From positions 7,874,413 to 7,938,412 of the forward strand of contig JAJEKV010000003.1 of the NCBI GenBank assembly GCA_021234155.1: a DNA stretch of 64,000 nt. Direction: 5' to 3'. Position 1 is the stretch's first letter, and every line of letters begins with the position of its first letter. Shown here one piece after another: positions 1 to 11,432 of the stretch. The notes under the pieces are model-generated. The model saw only the letters and a list, made by a program, of their open reading frames with translations, ran no database searches and was not told the DNA's origin. Position numbers and translations under genes: made by a program. The DNA is from Isoetes taiwanensis (lineage: Eukaryota > Streptophyta > Lycopodiopsida > Isoetales > Isoetaceae).

Positions 1-200
1 CGTTACCTAATTTGTGACCACATGGTATTGAAGATGCAAGATCCAGCAAATTTAGCAGAAAACTCCACATGTCTTTTATTTATTTAACAAACAGCATTTT
101 AACAAACAGTGTTTGGCCAAATAGAATTTAGTTTTCAGACCATATATTTTTTTTAATATGCCCATGGTTATGATCTCTTGTTGCACCCTTCACTGTGCAG

Positions 201-1620
201 AAACACCTTATAGTGACATGCAATTATGTGGCACGAAGTCTTGGTGTAAACAAAGTTGGAACAATAGAAGAAGCAAAACAAAGGTTCTAAGATCACACGT
301 ATGCCTTATCTTTGTCATCTTTCAAATCACGAGCGTAGCAAATTTATCGCAGATGTCCAGACCTGGTCATATTCAATGGAGAAGACCTCAGCCCATATAG
401 AGCTGCAAGCAAAAGGATCATGGAAGTGTTAAAGCGTTTCAGAGTGCTTGAAAGGTCTCTTACTAAATATCTCTTAGCCACATATGGTAAACATCTTTTC
501 ATAAGGAGACTTTAATTATGCAGGCGTGGTCTTGATGAATGCGCTGTAGATATCACGCGGGAAACCAAATGCCAAGCTGCTTTGGATCCAAGTGTTAACT
601 TACATGCTTCTCGGGTTATGTTGTTGGTTGTATATGCGAGAGATATGTGTAATGAAGGCCGCCAATTTCAATTTGGGCCTCCTTTGACAGCCATAGATGT
701 GGAGCAAGATAATGAGGTGCAAATAGTAAAATCAAGTGATCGTGTCGACTCTGGCACTATAAGGGCCAAAAATGTGTTATTGATGATAGGAAGCCAAATA
801 GTAGCTAAATGCGTGAAGCCATTGAGAAAGAAACAGGATATCAGTGCTCTGCAGGAATAGCACACAATGTACGTTGTTGTATCCTCTTATTTATTAACAA
901 AATTTCAGTCATAAAAAACAATATAAATTTGCCTAACTTGACAATGGAAACAACTATTGGATGTGTGTATATGATATGTTTTTGGCGTCCAGAAAATGCT
1001 TGCCAAACTTGTGTGTTCAGTCAATAAACCCAACAAACAAACCTGCATTCTCCAGTCTGCCGTGCTGGAATTCCTCTCCATTGTTGTCTATAAGAAAGGT
1101 GAAAGATATCTGTCGTCTTGCTTACGTTCTTGTTATGTACTCCTCTAACTTAGTAAAACATATACAGAGGTTCCTGGCATTGGTCATCATCTTGAAGCTG
1201 TTTTGAAAGAGATGGGAGTCACTACAATCATGGAGCTACGGGAATTGCCTTTAGACAGATTATCTTGCAAGTATTGTTCTTGTGGCGTTTTGGACTAGAT
1301 CTTTTTTAGTTGGACATGGTATTGTCCATGGAAGTGTTGAGATGAATTTGCGGTGGTTTTCCAGATTTGGCGACAAAATTGGTTCGTTCTTGTATAATGC
1401 ATGCCGAGGGTGGGACTCTAGTCCTGTTCAAGACAAAGGTCCTCCCAAGTCTCTTTCTGTTGAAGACTCCTTTTAACCGTGCACAACATTTGGAATGTTG
1501 AAGGTTTGTCTCTTTTATTAATCCCACATCTCAGTAGAATGGGTAGAGAAACCTCGAATTTAATGATATGTCTTCTCTGTTGACCATAGATGGGCAGGCA
1601 AAGTGAGTTCAATATACTAA
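201..1620 (+). pseudogene. DNA polymerase iota-like Y-family polymerase, interrupted exons
   Basis: Translesion DNA polymerase of the Y family, which copies past damaged bases in the nucleus. Exons read at 201-283, 353-454, 524-868, 993-1098, 1168-1270 and from 1365. Borders are GT-AG and phases match from exon to exon. Visible motifs: LIVTCNYVARSLGV and NGEDLSPYRAASKRI (fingers/palm), GLDECAVDIT (the D-E pair expected of the Y-family palm catalytic site), MREAIEKETGYQCSAGIAHN, MLAKL then NKPNKQT, VPGIGHHLEAVLKEMG (helix-hairpin-helix thumb), and GPPKSLSVEDSF. The NGEDL and GPP-x-S-x-x-x-EDSF motifs resemble Pol iota more than Pol eta or kappa. Breaks: one base short in the A run at 807-809, an in-frame TAA at 1474, one base short near 1493, and more shifts after 1550. 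A possible earlier exon lies near 26-73 (MQDPANLAE). Little-finger exons were not found. It is either a pseudogene or a live gene with sequence errors. Confidence 0.75.
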
Positions 1621-2439
1621 TCCTGTAAAGGAGGAATGCGGAGTCTTTATATTTTTTAAGTTTACAAATGTGTTTTTCCTATTAATTTATTGGGCGATGT
1701 CTAACCAACTAGGCATGGTGGGAGTTTAGGAACATTTAGCTTCAATTGCTGGAGACCATCAGTAGTACACCGCCAAAAGAATGTTGAAAGGCTTGTTGGC
1801 TTATATCACTATCACAGAACTGGTATGCAACCAAATGAAGATGTATCACTCAATTGGACAAGTTCAGCTATACCTTTTGTTGCTAATGCTTGTATTTTGT
1901 CAATATATTTCTTATTCACCTTCATCTACCCTTCTATATTCCCTTCTTCCTCTTCTTTGCACTCTTCCAAATAGATCCTCTACCTCAAGCCTGCATTTCT
2001 ACCTAAACCTAATCTTCAACCTAATCTTTCCTTGTGCAAAATGGTTGTCTCAAATTTTTCACATAAATTTGCAGCATTGACATCTAATGAAGCCGTTTAG
2101 AATTACCACGGAAAAAAAACCAACGCGAACTTGACTGCCTAGCCTTCTTCCCAACCCTGCAGTTCTGCTAGTTTTATGTTTCACAGTTTTTTTCTCTCTC
2201 TTCGGCGATGGCGGCCGGCCACCTGGAGCAGCATGTTTTTCTTTGGCGCTTGGGTAAATCTCAATGACGCTTGCATTTTTTCTCAAATCTTTGCTCTCAT
2301 TTTGACGTTTTACTTACAGATTTTAAGATATAATGTTTTCGTCGATTTCTTGCACAGCAACATCAGATTTATAGATTCTGTCAAGTGTGCACTGAAGACT
2401 TATGCGAAAAGAAATACTTTTCAAGGGTGAGAATGCATT
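1621..2439. other. Non-coding stretch, nothing recognised
   Basis: No recognisable protein, RNA gene or clear repeat. The longest open frames are short, lack any motif and look like chance. It could be an intron or downstream flank of the polymerase gene. Confidence 0.4.
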
Positions 2440-3500
2440 TGTGTAAAAGCATTTACCAGTAAGACAAATTACTCAAGTCATCGTAGTGACAAAGGCAAGA
2501 AATCCGGTAAAGAAAGAAAATCTATGTCAAAGGTAGGTGACCACGAACGAGGTAAAAAAAGTAAAGTTGTGTCAAAGGTAGAGTGTTTCCTCTGTCATAA
2601 AACAGGTCACGTTGAGAGGGATTGTAATAAAAGAGAAGCACCGGATGCCAAACGAGAACATTTGTGGGAAGAGTGAGAAGTTCTCAAAGGGAAAAAAGTT
2701 GATCTAATTTGGCTGATCTCAATAGCAACCTTGCATGTATCTTGATTATATCTCTGAAAACAAAGCCGACAGTGTTTTCATTATTTGCATATGGCCGTTG
2801 CTTATATGTATCATGCCTTTGATAGTTTTGAAAATTCAGACCATGTCTCTAACAGTTCCAAAAGTGCAGATGATTGGATTCTTGATTCCAGTGCAACAAA
2901 GCACATGACTGGGTGCCATCAGTGTTCAAAAGGCTGGACATAAAACAAAGAGGTTCAGTGTGCATGGGGGATGGCAACTCTCATAGGCATTGTTCAGTTT
3001 AATCTCCAGGATGGCAGATCAAAAGGTTTGCTTTCTAGTTTACTTTCCATCTTTGAACTGGATTTTGGAGGCTGTTTTAGTTTGTGGAGGAGTTGCACTA
3101 ATTTATGACAGTAATCAGGCAAGGAAGATTGTGCAAATGTCTTGGCTCGAGGAGTACATGAGCATAATTTGCTTGTGGAGGATCAGTCCTTAGAGCAATT
3201 ATGGCAAGCATGGGCACATATTGTCCAACAAAAGTATGGTTCGCAATCTGCCTCCTTTGGAGCTCATGGAACTTCAAAGTGATGCTGGTCATAATGGCAA
3301 GCAATCTCAACTTCGATATCCTAACATGGTCGATCATGTTGCTGCTAAGCCATTTAAGTTGGTGCATTCAGATGTGTCGTATGCCAGTGCCCTCTATTCG
3401 TGCAACATGAGTTTAATCAAAGATTGAACAAGATACACTTGGACTTATGGACTGATCATGGAGGTAATTACTTATCCAATGCATTCTCAGATTATTGGCA
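2440..3500 (+). mobile_element. Ty1/copia retrotransposon fragment (gag knuckle to integrase start)
   Basis: Decayed piece of a copia-type LTR retrotransposon polyprotein. In order on the plus strand: a basic, lysine-rich stretch, then a CCHC zinc knuckle (ECFLCHKTGHVERDC, about 2581-2625) of gag. Next comes the protease region DWILDSSATKHMTG (about 2870-2915), where the usual catalytic D-S/T-G reads D-S-S. Then the GAG-pre-integrase region with HNL, LWQAW and KSMVRNLPPLELM (about 3150-3265), KPFKLVHSDV (about 3350-3380) at the start of integrase, and DHGGNYLSNAFSDY (about 3456-3497). Frames change several times and there are many stops. No LTR, reverse transcriptase or RNase H was found, so both ends are missing. 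Family assignment follows from the order of domains and is secure; activity is excluded. Confidence 0.8.
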
Positions 3501-4104
3501 CCAGAGCACTAACATGCACTTTTATGACGATTTGGCAAGTTCTTCAGCTATAGATAAATTCTGATTGATAGTTTGGCACACCTGGGCATGTTGATGAAAA
3601 TCAGTTTTTTTTTTGCAGGTATTTAATTTCGGAAAGGTCAAGCAAGGCCTGCAGGCCAGATGCTCATACCCGCTTGTATCTGGAACTGCTAGGTACCCAT
3701 TATCTGCCATGCATATTTCTGTGCTTTATCCTATTTGGCCTATTGTATGAAGCTGTGGATGAGAGGTACTGGACGGAACAGTTTATCTACTGGCTCAGCT
3801 CCTAGTGTTGACAAGACAAATAGAATATTGAAGTAAGTTCAAGAAGTTAACTGTGATCTTTAAGTTACAGAAAATACCTGTGTAACAAACTTTGGCTTTG
3901 GTGACTGTGTTTTTACTATGAAATACTTCTGTAGTGGAATTGAAACTCTTTTGCAATGAAAAATAACTTTTATCTATAAATATTGAATTTTGTTGATGTG
4001 AGACATGAGTTTGGAAATACGAAATTTGGACAACTAGCCCATAAAATATGGGTAACCAAAGTCACCGAAAAATATAATTACCAGCTAAATGGAACATACA
4101 AACT
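3501..4104. other. Non-coding stretch, nothing recognised
   Basis: AT-rich sequence downstream of the copia fragment. I see no gene, no inverted ends and no tandem structure until the repeat at 4105. Confidence 0.4.
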
Positions 4105-4380
4105 TGGGAAAGGAGGGGGGATTATGGCTAAATGTAACATGGTATTATTTTGTAAAGGGAGGACTATGGTAAAATATAATAGGGTATTATCTTACAAATG
4201 AAGAAGAGGGGATTATGGCCAAATGCAACAGGGTATTATTTTACAAACGAGGAAAGGGGGGATTATGGCCATATATAACAGGGTATTATTTTACAAACGA
4301 GGAAAGGGGGATTATGGCCAAATGTAACAGAGTATTATCTTACAAATAAGGAAAAGGGGGATTATGGCCAAATACCCCGA
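4105..4380. repeat. Minisatellite, 49-50 bp unit, about six copies
   Basis: The core (GA)TTATGG recurs at 4121, 4163 (as ACTATGG), 4212, 4262, 4311 and 4361, a spacing of 42, 49, 50, 49 and 50 bp. Each unit has a G run before the core, then a CAAATGTAACAGGGTATTAT-type segment and a TTACAAACGAGGAAA-type end. Units are closely alike, especially the last four. Confidence 0.85.
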
Positions 4381-4894
4381 TTCTAAAAATTTATTTTATA
4401 CCCCATGGTTCTACAAAAAAGGGGGATTCTGTAGTCATTTTTGGGGGGTATTTTTTGGGGTATTAGAGCACTTTTTTCGTTGTGTTGAACCTTTGCTCTC
4501 ATTTTTAGATTTTGCCAATGGATCTTGCTTGGGGTTTTGAAAAATCTAGTTGGACTCTGGAGAACAGTTGCAGGCAATTTTGCTTGTGGTGTTTAAAGTG
4601 CCTATGTTTGTTTTCGAAACCCGGATGTGATGCACCCAAAGAGTATGTTCTGTGATTGGGATTTTGGCAAACCCGATCTCTTAGGCCCTTTTTCCATGGG
4701 ACTGTCGTCTTATATTTCTGAAGAGATAGTTGGGCCACGTAAGCATAAAAGTCATGCTGGTTTTTCCACTTAAAAATTTAAGACACGTCGCATTTGAAGG
4801 CCGTACTGCTGTGGAGCCTTATTTTCTTCCGGGGGAAACCCCCCGCCAGAAAATACGACAACCAACCTATCCAATGAGAGGCATTCCTTGCCGA
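4381..4894. other. Non-coding stretch, nothing recognised
   Basis: Contains a T/G-rich segment near 4436-4470 and a 77-codon open frame on the minus strand (4505-4738) without any motif I know. No gene can be supported. Confidence 0.35.
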
Positions 4895-5099
4895 AGATTA
4901 AGAATAGAATAGAATAGAATAGAATAGAATATGATTTTATCGTCCACGGAGACCAACTGGCCTATGGGACCCAAGTACAAAGAGAGAGCAAAGCAGCGAT
5001 ACTACCGTGATTAAAAACCCCCCAAGGGTTTTAGGGAAAACCTTAGTAGCAATAAGGATGCCGACATACCGCATGCTTATATACATAATCACAAGTACA

Positions 5100-7150
5100 A
5101 ATGCGGCTAAGGTTAATGCCTGACGGGGGGCATAACCGAGTCCGCGTATCCATTACCTCCCGGAGGTACGATCCCAACAAGCCTACAGAGGCCGTGCTCA
5201 GTAGCTCATGCAAGGCCTGATGGGGCACAACCAACCGAGCATACCAAGCCCGGATATGCTCGTACGCCGGACAGGCCTGAAGGGCGTGACTTTCATCCTC
5301 AATGGCCCTGCTGACAAAGATCGACGGACTCGGCCCTCACGCGGCTCCCGAATCCATCTCCCCTCGCCTCAATGCGGGAGGTGGTATGCACTGTCGCGAA
5401 TGGAAGCAATCACCCTGCGCTTTTTCATTGGGTAGATGGGTGCGCAGGTAGTGGTGTGGGCCCCTCGTGAGCATGGGATTAACCTGCTGTCGATAATTTA
5501 CCACCTTGGCATGTGACAGGCCTCTCGCATCCCAAAGCTTGGCCATGAAGCAAGCATCCAAGTCTTTTAACTTCAAGGCAGCCCAGCGTTCTTCCGGTGT
5601 ATGCACCGGTCCACATCTCGTGTGCTCGCACATTCCATAGCGAAACCACTGGCTTGCTTGTCTTTCCAAAGAAGGCTTTGAGTCGCCAAGGGCCCATCGC
5701 CACCGCCAAAGCAAGGTTGGGCAGCCGGGCTTCATCCATAGCCACCACCTTCGGAAGTAAATAATGTGACGCTTCAGTAAGCAGCCCTCTCAGAATGGAA
5801 GGAAGCCCGCCTCCCGAGCAAGATCTGATATGGGACCGCGGGATTTCAGGCCCCAAAGCCCGGCCAAGAAGGCCTTTTGTACCGCTCTAGATCGCTCCAA
5901 GTGGTGAGGGATATCACCGGCCCCACTTCTGCCCCATAGAGGAGGATCGTTCAACCAAGGCCACGAACAAGTGTGCTGGTGACCCCATGCATACAGCTCT
6001 GCCTTGTGATCGTTGTTTTGCATTGCATACAAGGCTTTCCACTGCAAGGTGACCCGTAACCCGATGGATGCATCCCAAAGGTGTGGTAGTAGAAAACTCA
6101 ATGCCCAAATACTTATAAGACTGAGCCACCTCCACTACACCCTGGTAAGTGAATGAGGGAAGGCGTGGAGTGCCGGATGATGGGACCGCCAGCACCCTTG
6201 TCTTGGCCAAGTTAACTCTCATGTCGTTGAATTGGCGCGAAAGTGTCCAAAGCATCCGTGTGGCGTTGCATGTCCTTCGGGGTATATCGCGGCAGTCAAC
6301 ATCATCAGCATATATGAGTTGCCGGATTATGTGGTGCATCAACCGAGCCCCCCCGTGCTCGGCTAGCCATTCTTCTAGCTGGTCAATGTACAAGCCAAGA
6401 GCCGCCGGGGATAGAGGGCAGCCCCGGGCGCACCCCAATGCTACTAACAACGGGCTCCCCGACGGTGTAGAGACGACCGGAGCAAGCCTCAGATAGTCTC
6501 GATATAGCATTCTCGCAAGTCGACGGGGGTCCCTAGTCAGTCTCAATCTGTCCCCACAACTTATCCCGAGGCAATCGTGGTCAAAAGCACAAAGCAACAA
6601 AGACAGATTCTCAAGGCCGATTCCGCTATCCTCTATGAGTGTTCGCAGAGTGAAGATATGGTCAATAGTAGAATGCCGGGGGCGTAAGCCCCGCCGCTGC
6701 GTGAGCCCGCGACTTCTCCATCCCTCGCCCCAAAGTGTCAATCGCCAGCAAGAATCCCGCAAGCAACTTGGCAAAGACAGAAATCCACCATAATGGTACG
6801 ATAGTTGGCTGGGCTATGGGGGTCCCCTCGCTTTGTATATGGGCACAACTCTACCGGTAGTCCAAAGTCGGGGGAAGCCTTCTTGCAATGCCCCTCGTTG
6901 AAGAGTGCCGCGAGAACCGCACCATTGGGGCCCGACCCACTTGAGAAGCTCTGTCACGCCATACCATCCAAATCTGGCGCCTTCCCGATTAGCGGCGTTG
7001 CAGGCCCATTATGACATCCCTTCAAGAATGACCCGGTGCTAGGCCTGTCTCAAGGAGGTATCGGTGCCCGCTTCCCATTGGGTCATACAAATTGCCGCAA
7101 GTATCTCACCCATTGTTCCGGGGTAATATTTCCCGTGGGTCAGGCAGCTT
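5100..7150 (-). pseudogene. LINE ORF2, reverse transcriptase and C-terminal part
   Basis: Reverse transcriptase that would prime cDNA at nicked chromosomal DNA. The 286-codon frame at 5914-6774 contains RGLRPRHSTIDHIFTLRTLIE (early RT block), RGCPLSPAALGLYIDQLEEWL, the catalytic YADDVD box (about 6301-6312), and YKYLGIEFSTT in the thumb. The GLYIDQLEEW and YKYLG wording is repeated in the second LINE at 38219-40370, so both belong to one family. Below 5900 the sequence continues in other frames with PNLALAVAMGP and a late ESHALQACPAYEHIR stretch typical of the LINE C-terminus. Stops and shifts separate these parts, so no intact protein is predicted. Confidence 0.8.
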
Positions 7151-7859
7151 ACTCAAGACCTTTCTCCGTAAGGCCCTAGGGTGGCGGGTCTAGAAGACCA
7201 AACGTCTCATGGCTGGTGCTCGCGAAGGTACCTGGCTTTCTTGGTCTTGAGGAAGGAGCGGTATTGACGGACGGCCTGCGGGCGAATGGTGGGGTCCAAA
7301 GACTTGGCGAGCCCTCGCTTTCAGCTCCCGGCATTCGCCATCGAACCGGTGATTGGGGGAAGGTGGTTGCAGCCCCGGATGGATCGCCGAGAGCGGCCTC
7401 TCCCAAAGCATCCGGCCCCTACCCTCGAAAAGAGCCGGGTTCAGGCTAGGCCGTCTAGCTGTTGAAGTGTGGGGAGTTGCAAAGACTCCCCCGTCATGCT
7501 CAAGCATCCTCGCATAGACCGCCGCATGATCATAGTCCGTGACGCAACCGCGGTACATGGGGTGTTGGGGCAATGGGTGCTCGGTTGGCTCGCCAATCTA
7601 TCTGCCAAGAGCGGGGGTCGATGGTGAGTCTACTTCCCCTCGCCCCCCACCGGCCCCGGCTTACACCGGCGGTGATCAAGTGTAGGCATTGCTCGCTCGC
7701 TAGCACGCAATCCACCACACCGTGCCGCCCCCGGTTCTCCCCTTTACAAGTGAAGCGGCCGAGGACGGCCACTGTACAACCCATTGCAAATGACCAGGTC
7801 AAAGATATCGCCCCGACATACAGCAGCCGCCGGGCCATACCGCGTCACCGGGTCGCCAT

Positions 7860-8420
7860 CCGACGCCCCCTTGGCCAAACCATCTCATGGGGTCCATTTG
7901 GCGACACATCCGTAGCTAGAGGTGCGAATTTTGGGATCTGCTTTCCCGCCTCGCGGCGCTGCATTGAAATCTCCAAGCAACATGACCTTGCCCAATTGTT
8001 CAGACTGTTGTATGTCATCATATAGATCGACATAGGGCTCCCCGCCGTCCACATCCAAGCGCGTGGTAAAAGTTGCTCTCAAAGATGTGGGAAGTAGCAA
8101 GCCGCCACAAAGAGAGGGCTGCCATCGCCGTTTCGCGCACTGCACCCACGTGTATCCTGCTCGGGCCTTGCAATGGGGAGACCGATTGGGCCAAGGCCGC
8201 CCGTAGTAACACGCAATTCCTCCGCGTCCTCGCTTTCCTGCACTCATTGAAGATGGAGTAGCGCCGTATCCCCGGCAAATCGTAGCCCTCGTGACCAAAG
8301 ATGTTCCCATGTTTCCATGAGGAAGATAAGGTCCATGTCCATGGCGACTTTTAATTGAGATCGCCCCCTTCGCCATGGAAAGCCACGGCAATTCCAGGAT
8401 ACCACGCTGAGGCACGATCC
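7860..8420 (-). pseudogene. LINE ORF2, endonuclease domain
   Basis: The 176-codon frame at 7885-8415 ends with YVDLYDDIQQSEQLGKVMLL then GDFNA (about 7962-7985 on the plus strand), the conserved GDFNA motif of exonuclease-endonuclease-phosphatase domains of LINEs. A second frame reads LFVAACYFPH just before it, so the domain is split between frames. The region between this and the RT (about 7150-7860) carries no clear motif and probably holds the linker. Confidence 0.7.
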
Positions 8421-8429
8421 CTATTTAGT

Positions 8430-9965
8430 GGCATGCATCGCCACTTCAGGTCCGGTGGTAGTGGTGGTCCCAGGGGGAGCGGAAGATGTGGATGCATGTG
8501 CCGCTGGGCCCCTCGGGGGACTCGAGGGGCCGGAGTGCTCGCATCCCCGCTTGGTCGCCTCAATTCCCGCGATCCTTCCCCGACCAGCCCCGCCGCCCCT
8601 CCATGTTCCGCCAAGTAGCCCCCGACTTTGGCCAGCCTCCACGCCGGGTCCTGCTTGGCCGTCAAGTCCCTGGCCAACGCATGCAGCCGCCCCCTTCAAC
8701 TTCCAGCCCCGACGCCAGATGGCCACCCGCCCGCACGCTCTCAACGTGGAAGATGACCACCCGGGGCATCGGGCAAATTCCATGACGACTTTTTCCAATG
8801 GTCACAAAAGCCGGGAACATCATCCGTCCAAGATTCGTTCTCCGAGTCGGAAGTCGATGTTCTCCCGACTCCTCCGGCCGCCTCGCACTACCACATTGCG
8901 GCTCCTCGCGTCGCTCGAGTTCGGGCGGGGCCGCACTGTGTTGGTTGAGGTGGGTGAGGCATAGGCCGTGGGCCGGCGCCAGGGGTGGTGGCGGCCCGGC
9001 GTGATCCTGATGTGTCCGGCATGTGTTCCGTGTTGACGCCCCAGCCAAGTTGGTGGGTTCGCGGGAGTTGGTGTGTTCTTTCTTTGTGGTTTCGTTTCTC
9101 CGAGTCCGAGCTCAGCTCTTGTAGGATGTTGTCATGTCTTGCCATCTCCCGCGTGCAATGGTGGAGTTGCTCATGTGCCTCGGCATGGAGGCCCTTGCCT
9201 TGCTGGGCAAACGGCAAGCCCCTCTGTAGCTCCCGATCTCTGCGGCTAAATTCTTACCCGGCGCCCGCCTCGCCTCGCTAGCTTCCAAAGCGCCGCGAAT
9301 CCTTGTCTCCACAGTGGCGGCCTCGCGAACCTCAGCGGGGAGGGCGGCCTGTGCTCCTCATGCCGTGGCCTTAGCCTCCTCAACCTCGGCCTGGATCCGA
9401 GACAGGGTTACGAGTGTCTCCTGCTCTACCCTTCACTCGGCCGTCCAAGGCCCCCGCATATAGCCGCCAACACGGTGTCTACACCCCCTCATATCTGCAA
9501 GCTCTGGCCGGTATTGCCGTCTGTCAAAAATTGTAGCAAGTGGATGCTATCATCTCACCTTTTGTCGTCTGTGATCCTTCAATTACGTGATTTTGTCGGT
9601 TTTCGCACCAATCGCTCAAGCAACATCCGAGATGTTATGTTCTCCACCTCTGCCGGGAGGCCCGCAAGGCGTGCACTATTGGCCTCAACCTCGCTGGATG
9701 CGGCTCCAAGGTTCGGGACCGGGCGGATTGCCTCAGGTGGCCCGCCTGTCGGATCGGATCGACCGGGCCTTGGCTCGGGGCCTCCCTCTTCATGGAAGAC
9801 GCTCTCCCTCTGCCCGAGGCCTCTTCCTTGGTGGCCCCGCTTCATGGTCTTCCCCAGAGGGCTCTGCTTGCGTGGGGCCAACCGGTGGTTGGTGTGTTTG
9901 GGCCTTCCCAGGATGGGTTGGTGTGGTCTGAGGTAGCTCACCAACCAAGTGTGGGTCCACACACG
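8430..9965 (-). pseudogene. LINE ORF1, proline-rich and coiled-coil protein
   Basis: Probable nucleic-acid-binding ORF1 of the LINE, upstream of the endonuclease. Minus-strand frames give Glu/Ala/Arg-rich heptad-like runs (LPAEVENITSRMLLERLV near 9600; TLVTLSRIQAEVEEAKA near 9400; HEQLHHCTREMARHDNILQE near 9140), followed by a Pro/Thr/Arg-rich tail toward 8900. No CCHC knuckle or RRM was recognised. Frames change repeatedly. Identity rests on its position and composition, not on a diagnostic domain. Confidence 0.5.
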
Positions 9966-10030
9966 GGAGTGTGTCTGTGGCCATGACTTGGGGTATGACT
10001 TGGGCGACGACTCCTGGATATCTGATGTGT

Positions 10031-10330
10031 ACCGGCTGCCACAAAAACCCTAGCACACAGCCCGGAAAAGTGCAGATTTGAGCACAGAAACAAAGACAAG
10101 CATGCAGGTATCATACATTTTTGGAAATCTCTCTCAACCAGCTTTCCAACAAGCCCAAGCACATGAAAATCTGACACCGGATGTGAGAGATATAGTCTGT
10201 CGAAGTGTCTACCGATTGCCACAGAAACCCTAGCACACAGCCCGGAAAAGTGCCAATTTGAGCACAGAAACAAAGCCAAGCATGCAGATACTATACACCG
10301 TTGGAAAGATCTCTGAACCAGCTTTCAACA
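10031..10330. repeat. 180 bp tandem repeat, about 1.7 units, gypsy-associated
   Basis: Two units start at 10031 and 10211 with ACCGGCTGCCACA / ACCGATTGCCACA and then share AACCCTAGCACACAGCCCGG, a stretch around GAGCACAGAAACAAAG, and CTCTGAACCAGCTTTC. The same repeat is found at 13586-13805 with the same 180 bp period, and as a fragment at 13302-13345. It lies beside the gypsy coding end, so it probably belongs to the untranslated part or LTR of that element. Confidence 0.8.
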
Positions 10331-10880
10331 TCATATTATGAGAATGATCATAAGAACATCTTTAACCTAATATATCTAACTTACAGTTAGGGTTCTTTGA
10401 TTACGGTTCAAGATGTTGAATCAAGGTTCTAGGATGGCTCTACTCTAGCTACGAAATACTAACCCATCTGGAGTGCTAACTCCCAGATGATCTACCAAGA
10501 GCACTACTCCACATACCTGCTCCAGAAGCACTCCCTCCCAATCCTGGCGTCTCCATGGTCTTCGAATTGGTCGAAGCTGCACTTGCTCCAAGATCGAATC
10601 CATACTCTGGGGGCTGCTGCACTAGCCTATGCCATAGACCCCCCTATGGTCAGGTGTGCGAGCCCCGCATCGTGGCATAGAGAGCATACCGATGTCCCAT
10701 CATCGCCCACCATGCCTTACATCATCGCCCACCATCTCGCATGACCCTACTGGTTATGCGCACCTCTTGGTGCGTGTTGGCCTAGAGAATGCCTTAAAGG
10801 CGTATCCCATCATCGCCTACACGTTCCAAGATTCTGGACATGCACTCTACTAGCTAGGATGCATATGCCAGAGCTAAGGC
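10331..10880 (-). mobile_element. Probable 3' untranslated region/LTR of the gypsy element
   Basis: Non-coding sequence directly downstream (on the minus strand) of the chromodomain stop. No second LTR is available for comparison, so LTR borders cannot be placed. Assignment is by position only. Confidence 0.35.
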
Positions 10881-10894
10881 TAACTAAGAAACAC

Positions 10895-11220
10895 ACTAAG
10901 CTAACCTCCTGGCAAGTCGGTGTCAACAAGTTTGGAGACGACTCGCCCATCAAGCTCCCTCATGAACTCTGGGTATTGCTTCTCCAAATCCTGCTTCAAT
11001 ACCCATGTCGTGTCTTCCACGGACAAGTGTTTCCACTTGACCAAATACTGGAGGAACTGAGACCTCCTAGTCTTCTTGAATGACTTATCAAGAAGCAATG
11101 CAGGCACAATTTCAACTTGCTCTTCTGTCATTTCCAACAAAGTTGGAGTATCCAAAACCTCATCAGGGTTAGGATCGTGCCTTTTCAATAAACTTATGTG
11201 GAAGACCTTGTGGACTTTAA
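10895..11220 (-). pseudogene. Ty3/gypsy chromovirus integrase C-terminus with chromodomain
   Basis: End of a gypsy polyprotein on the minus strand. It reads HKVFHISLLKRH, the usual end of the integrase C-terminal domain, then PDEVLD and a chromodomain, YLVKWKHLSVEDTTWVLKQD with the following LEKQYPEF. The aromatic and acidic positions of chromoviral chromodomains (YLVKW, EDTTW) are all present. The protein stops shortly after, as these elements do. Upstream the element is cut off at about 11220, where an AGAATAGAATAGG junction begins, so reverse transcriptase, RNase H and most of integrase are missing. Chromodomains of this type guide integration to heterochromatin in known chromoviruses. Confidence 0.85.
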
Positions 11221-11432
11221 GAATAGAATAGGTTTTTTAGGTGCGCCGGGAGATTCAACTTTTTTAGTATTATGGGAAGAGGGAAATTCAAAATTAACGA
11301 GAATATCGGGGGGGTGGTTGATTCCCCCTTTCTCGAGGGAGAGAGATCTCGTTTCTTTCTTTTCATCCATTTTTTGTTCAGGCTTTCTTGTGATCCAATA
11401 CTAATGACGAAGACAAGAGGCGGAAATGGCAT

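Larger units (their letters stand above)
4895..10020 (-). mobile_element. LINE (non-LTR retrotransposon), near full length but broken
   Basis: About 5.1 kb element read on the minus strand, noticeably GC-rich against AT-rich flanks. Its 3' end is the low coordinate: a tail of AGAAT pentamers (about 4903-4930 on the plus strand) instead of poly(A). Going leftward from its 5' end it shows a coiled-coil ORF1, an apurinic-type endonuclease, a reverse transcriptase and a C-terminal region with an ESHALQACPAYEHIR segment (about 5235-5310). The reading frame is broken many times in every domain. The same 3' end occurs at 38219 and as a scrap at 13830. The 5' boundary is only approximate, lying just before the 180 bp repeats. 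Target-site duplications were not identified. Confidence 0.85.

Noticed and set aside
8355-9281. Several long plus-strand open frames in the GC-rich region
   Set aside because: They are antisense to the LINE ORF1 and endonuclease on the minus strand. High GC lowers stop frequency in every frame, and no motif was seen.
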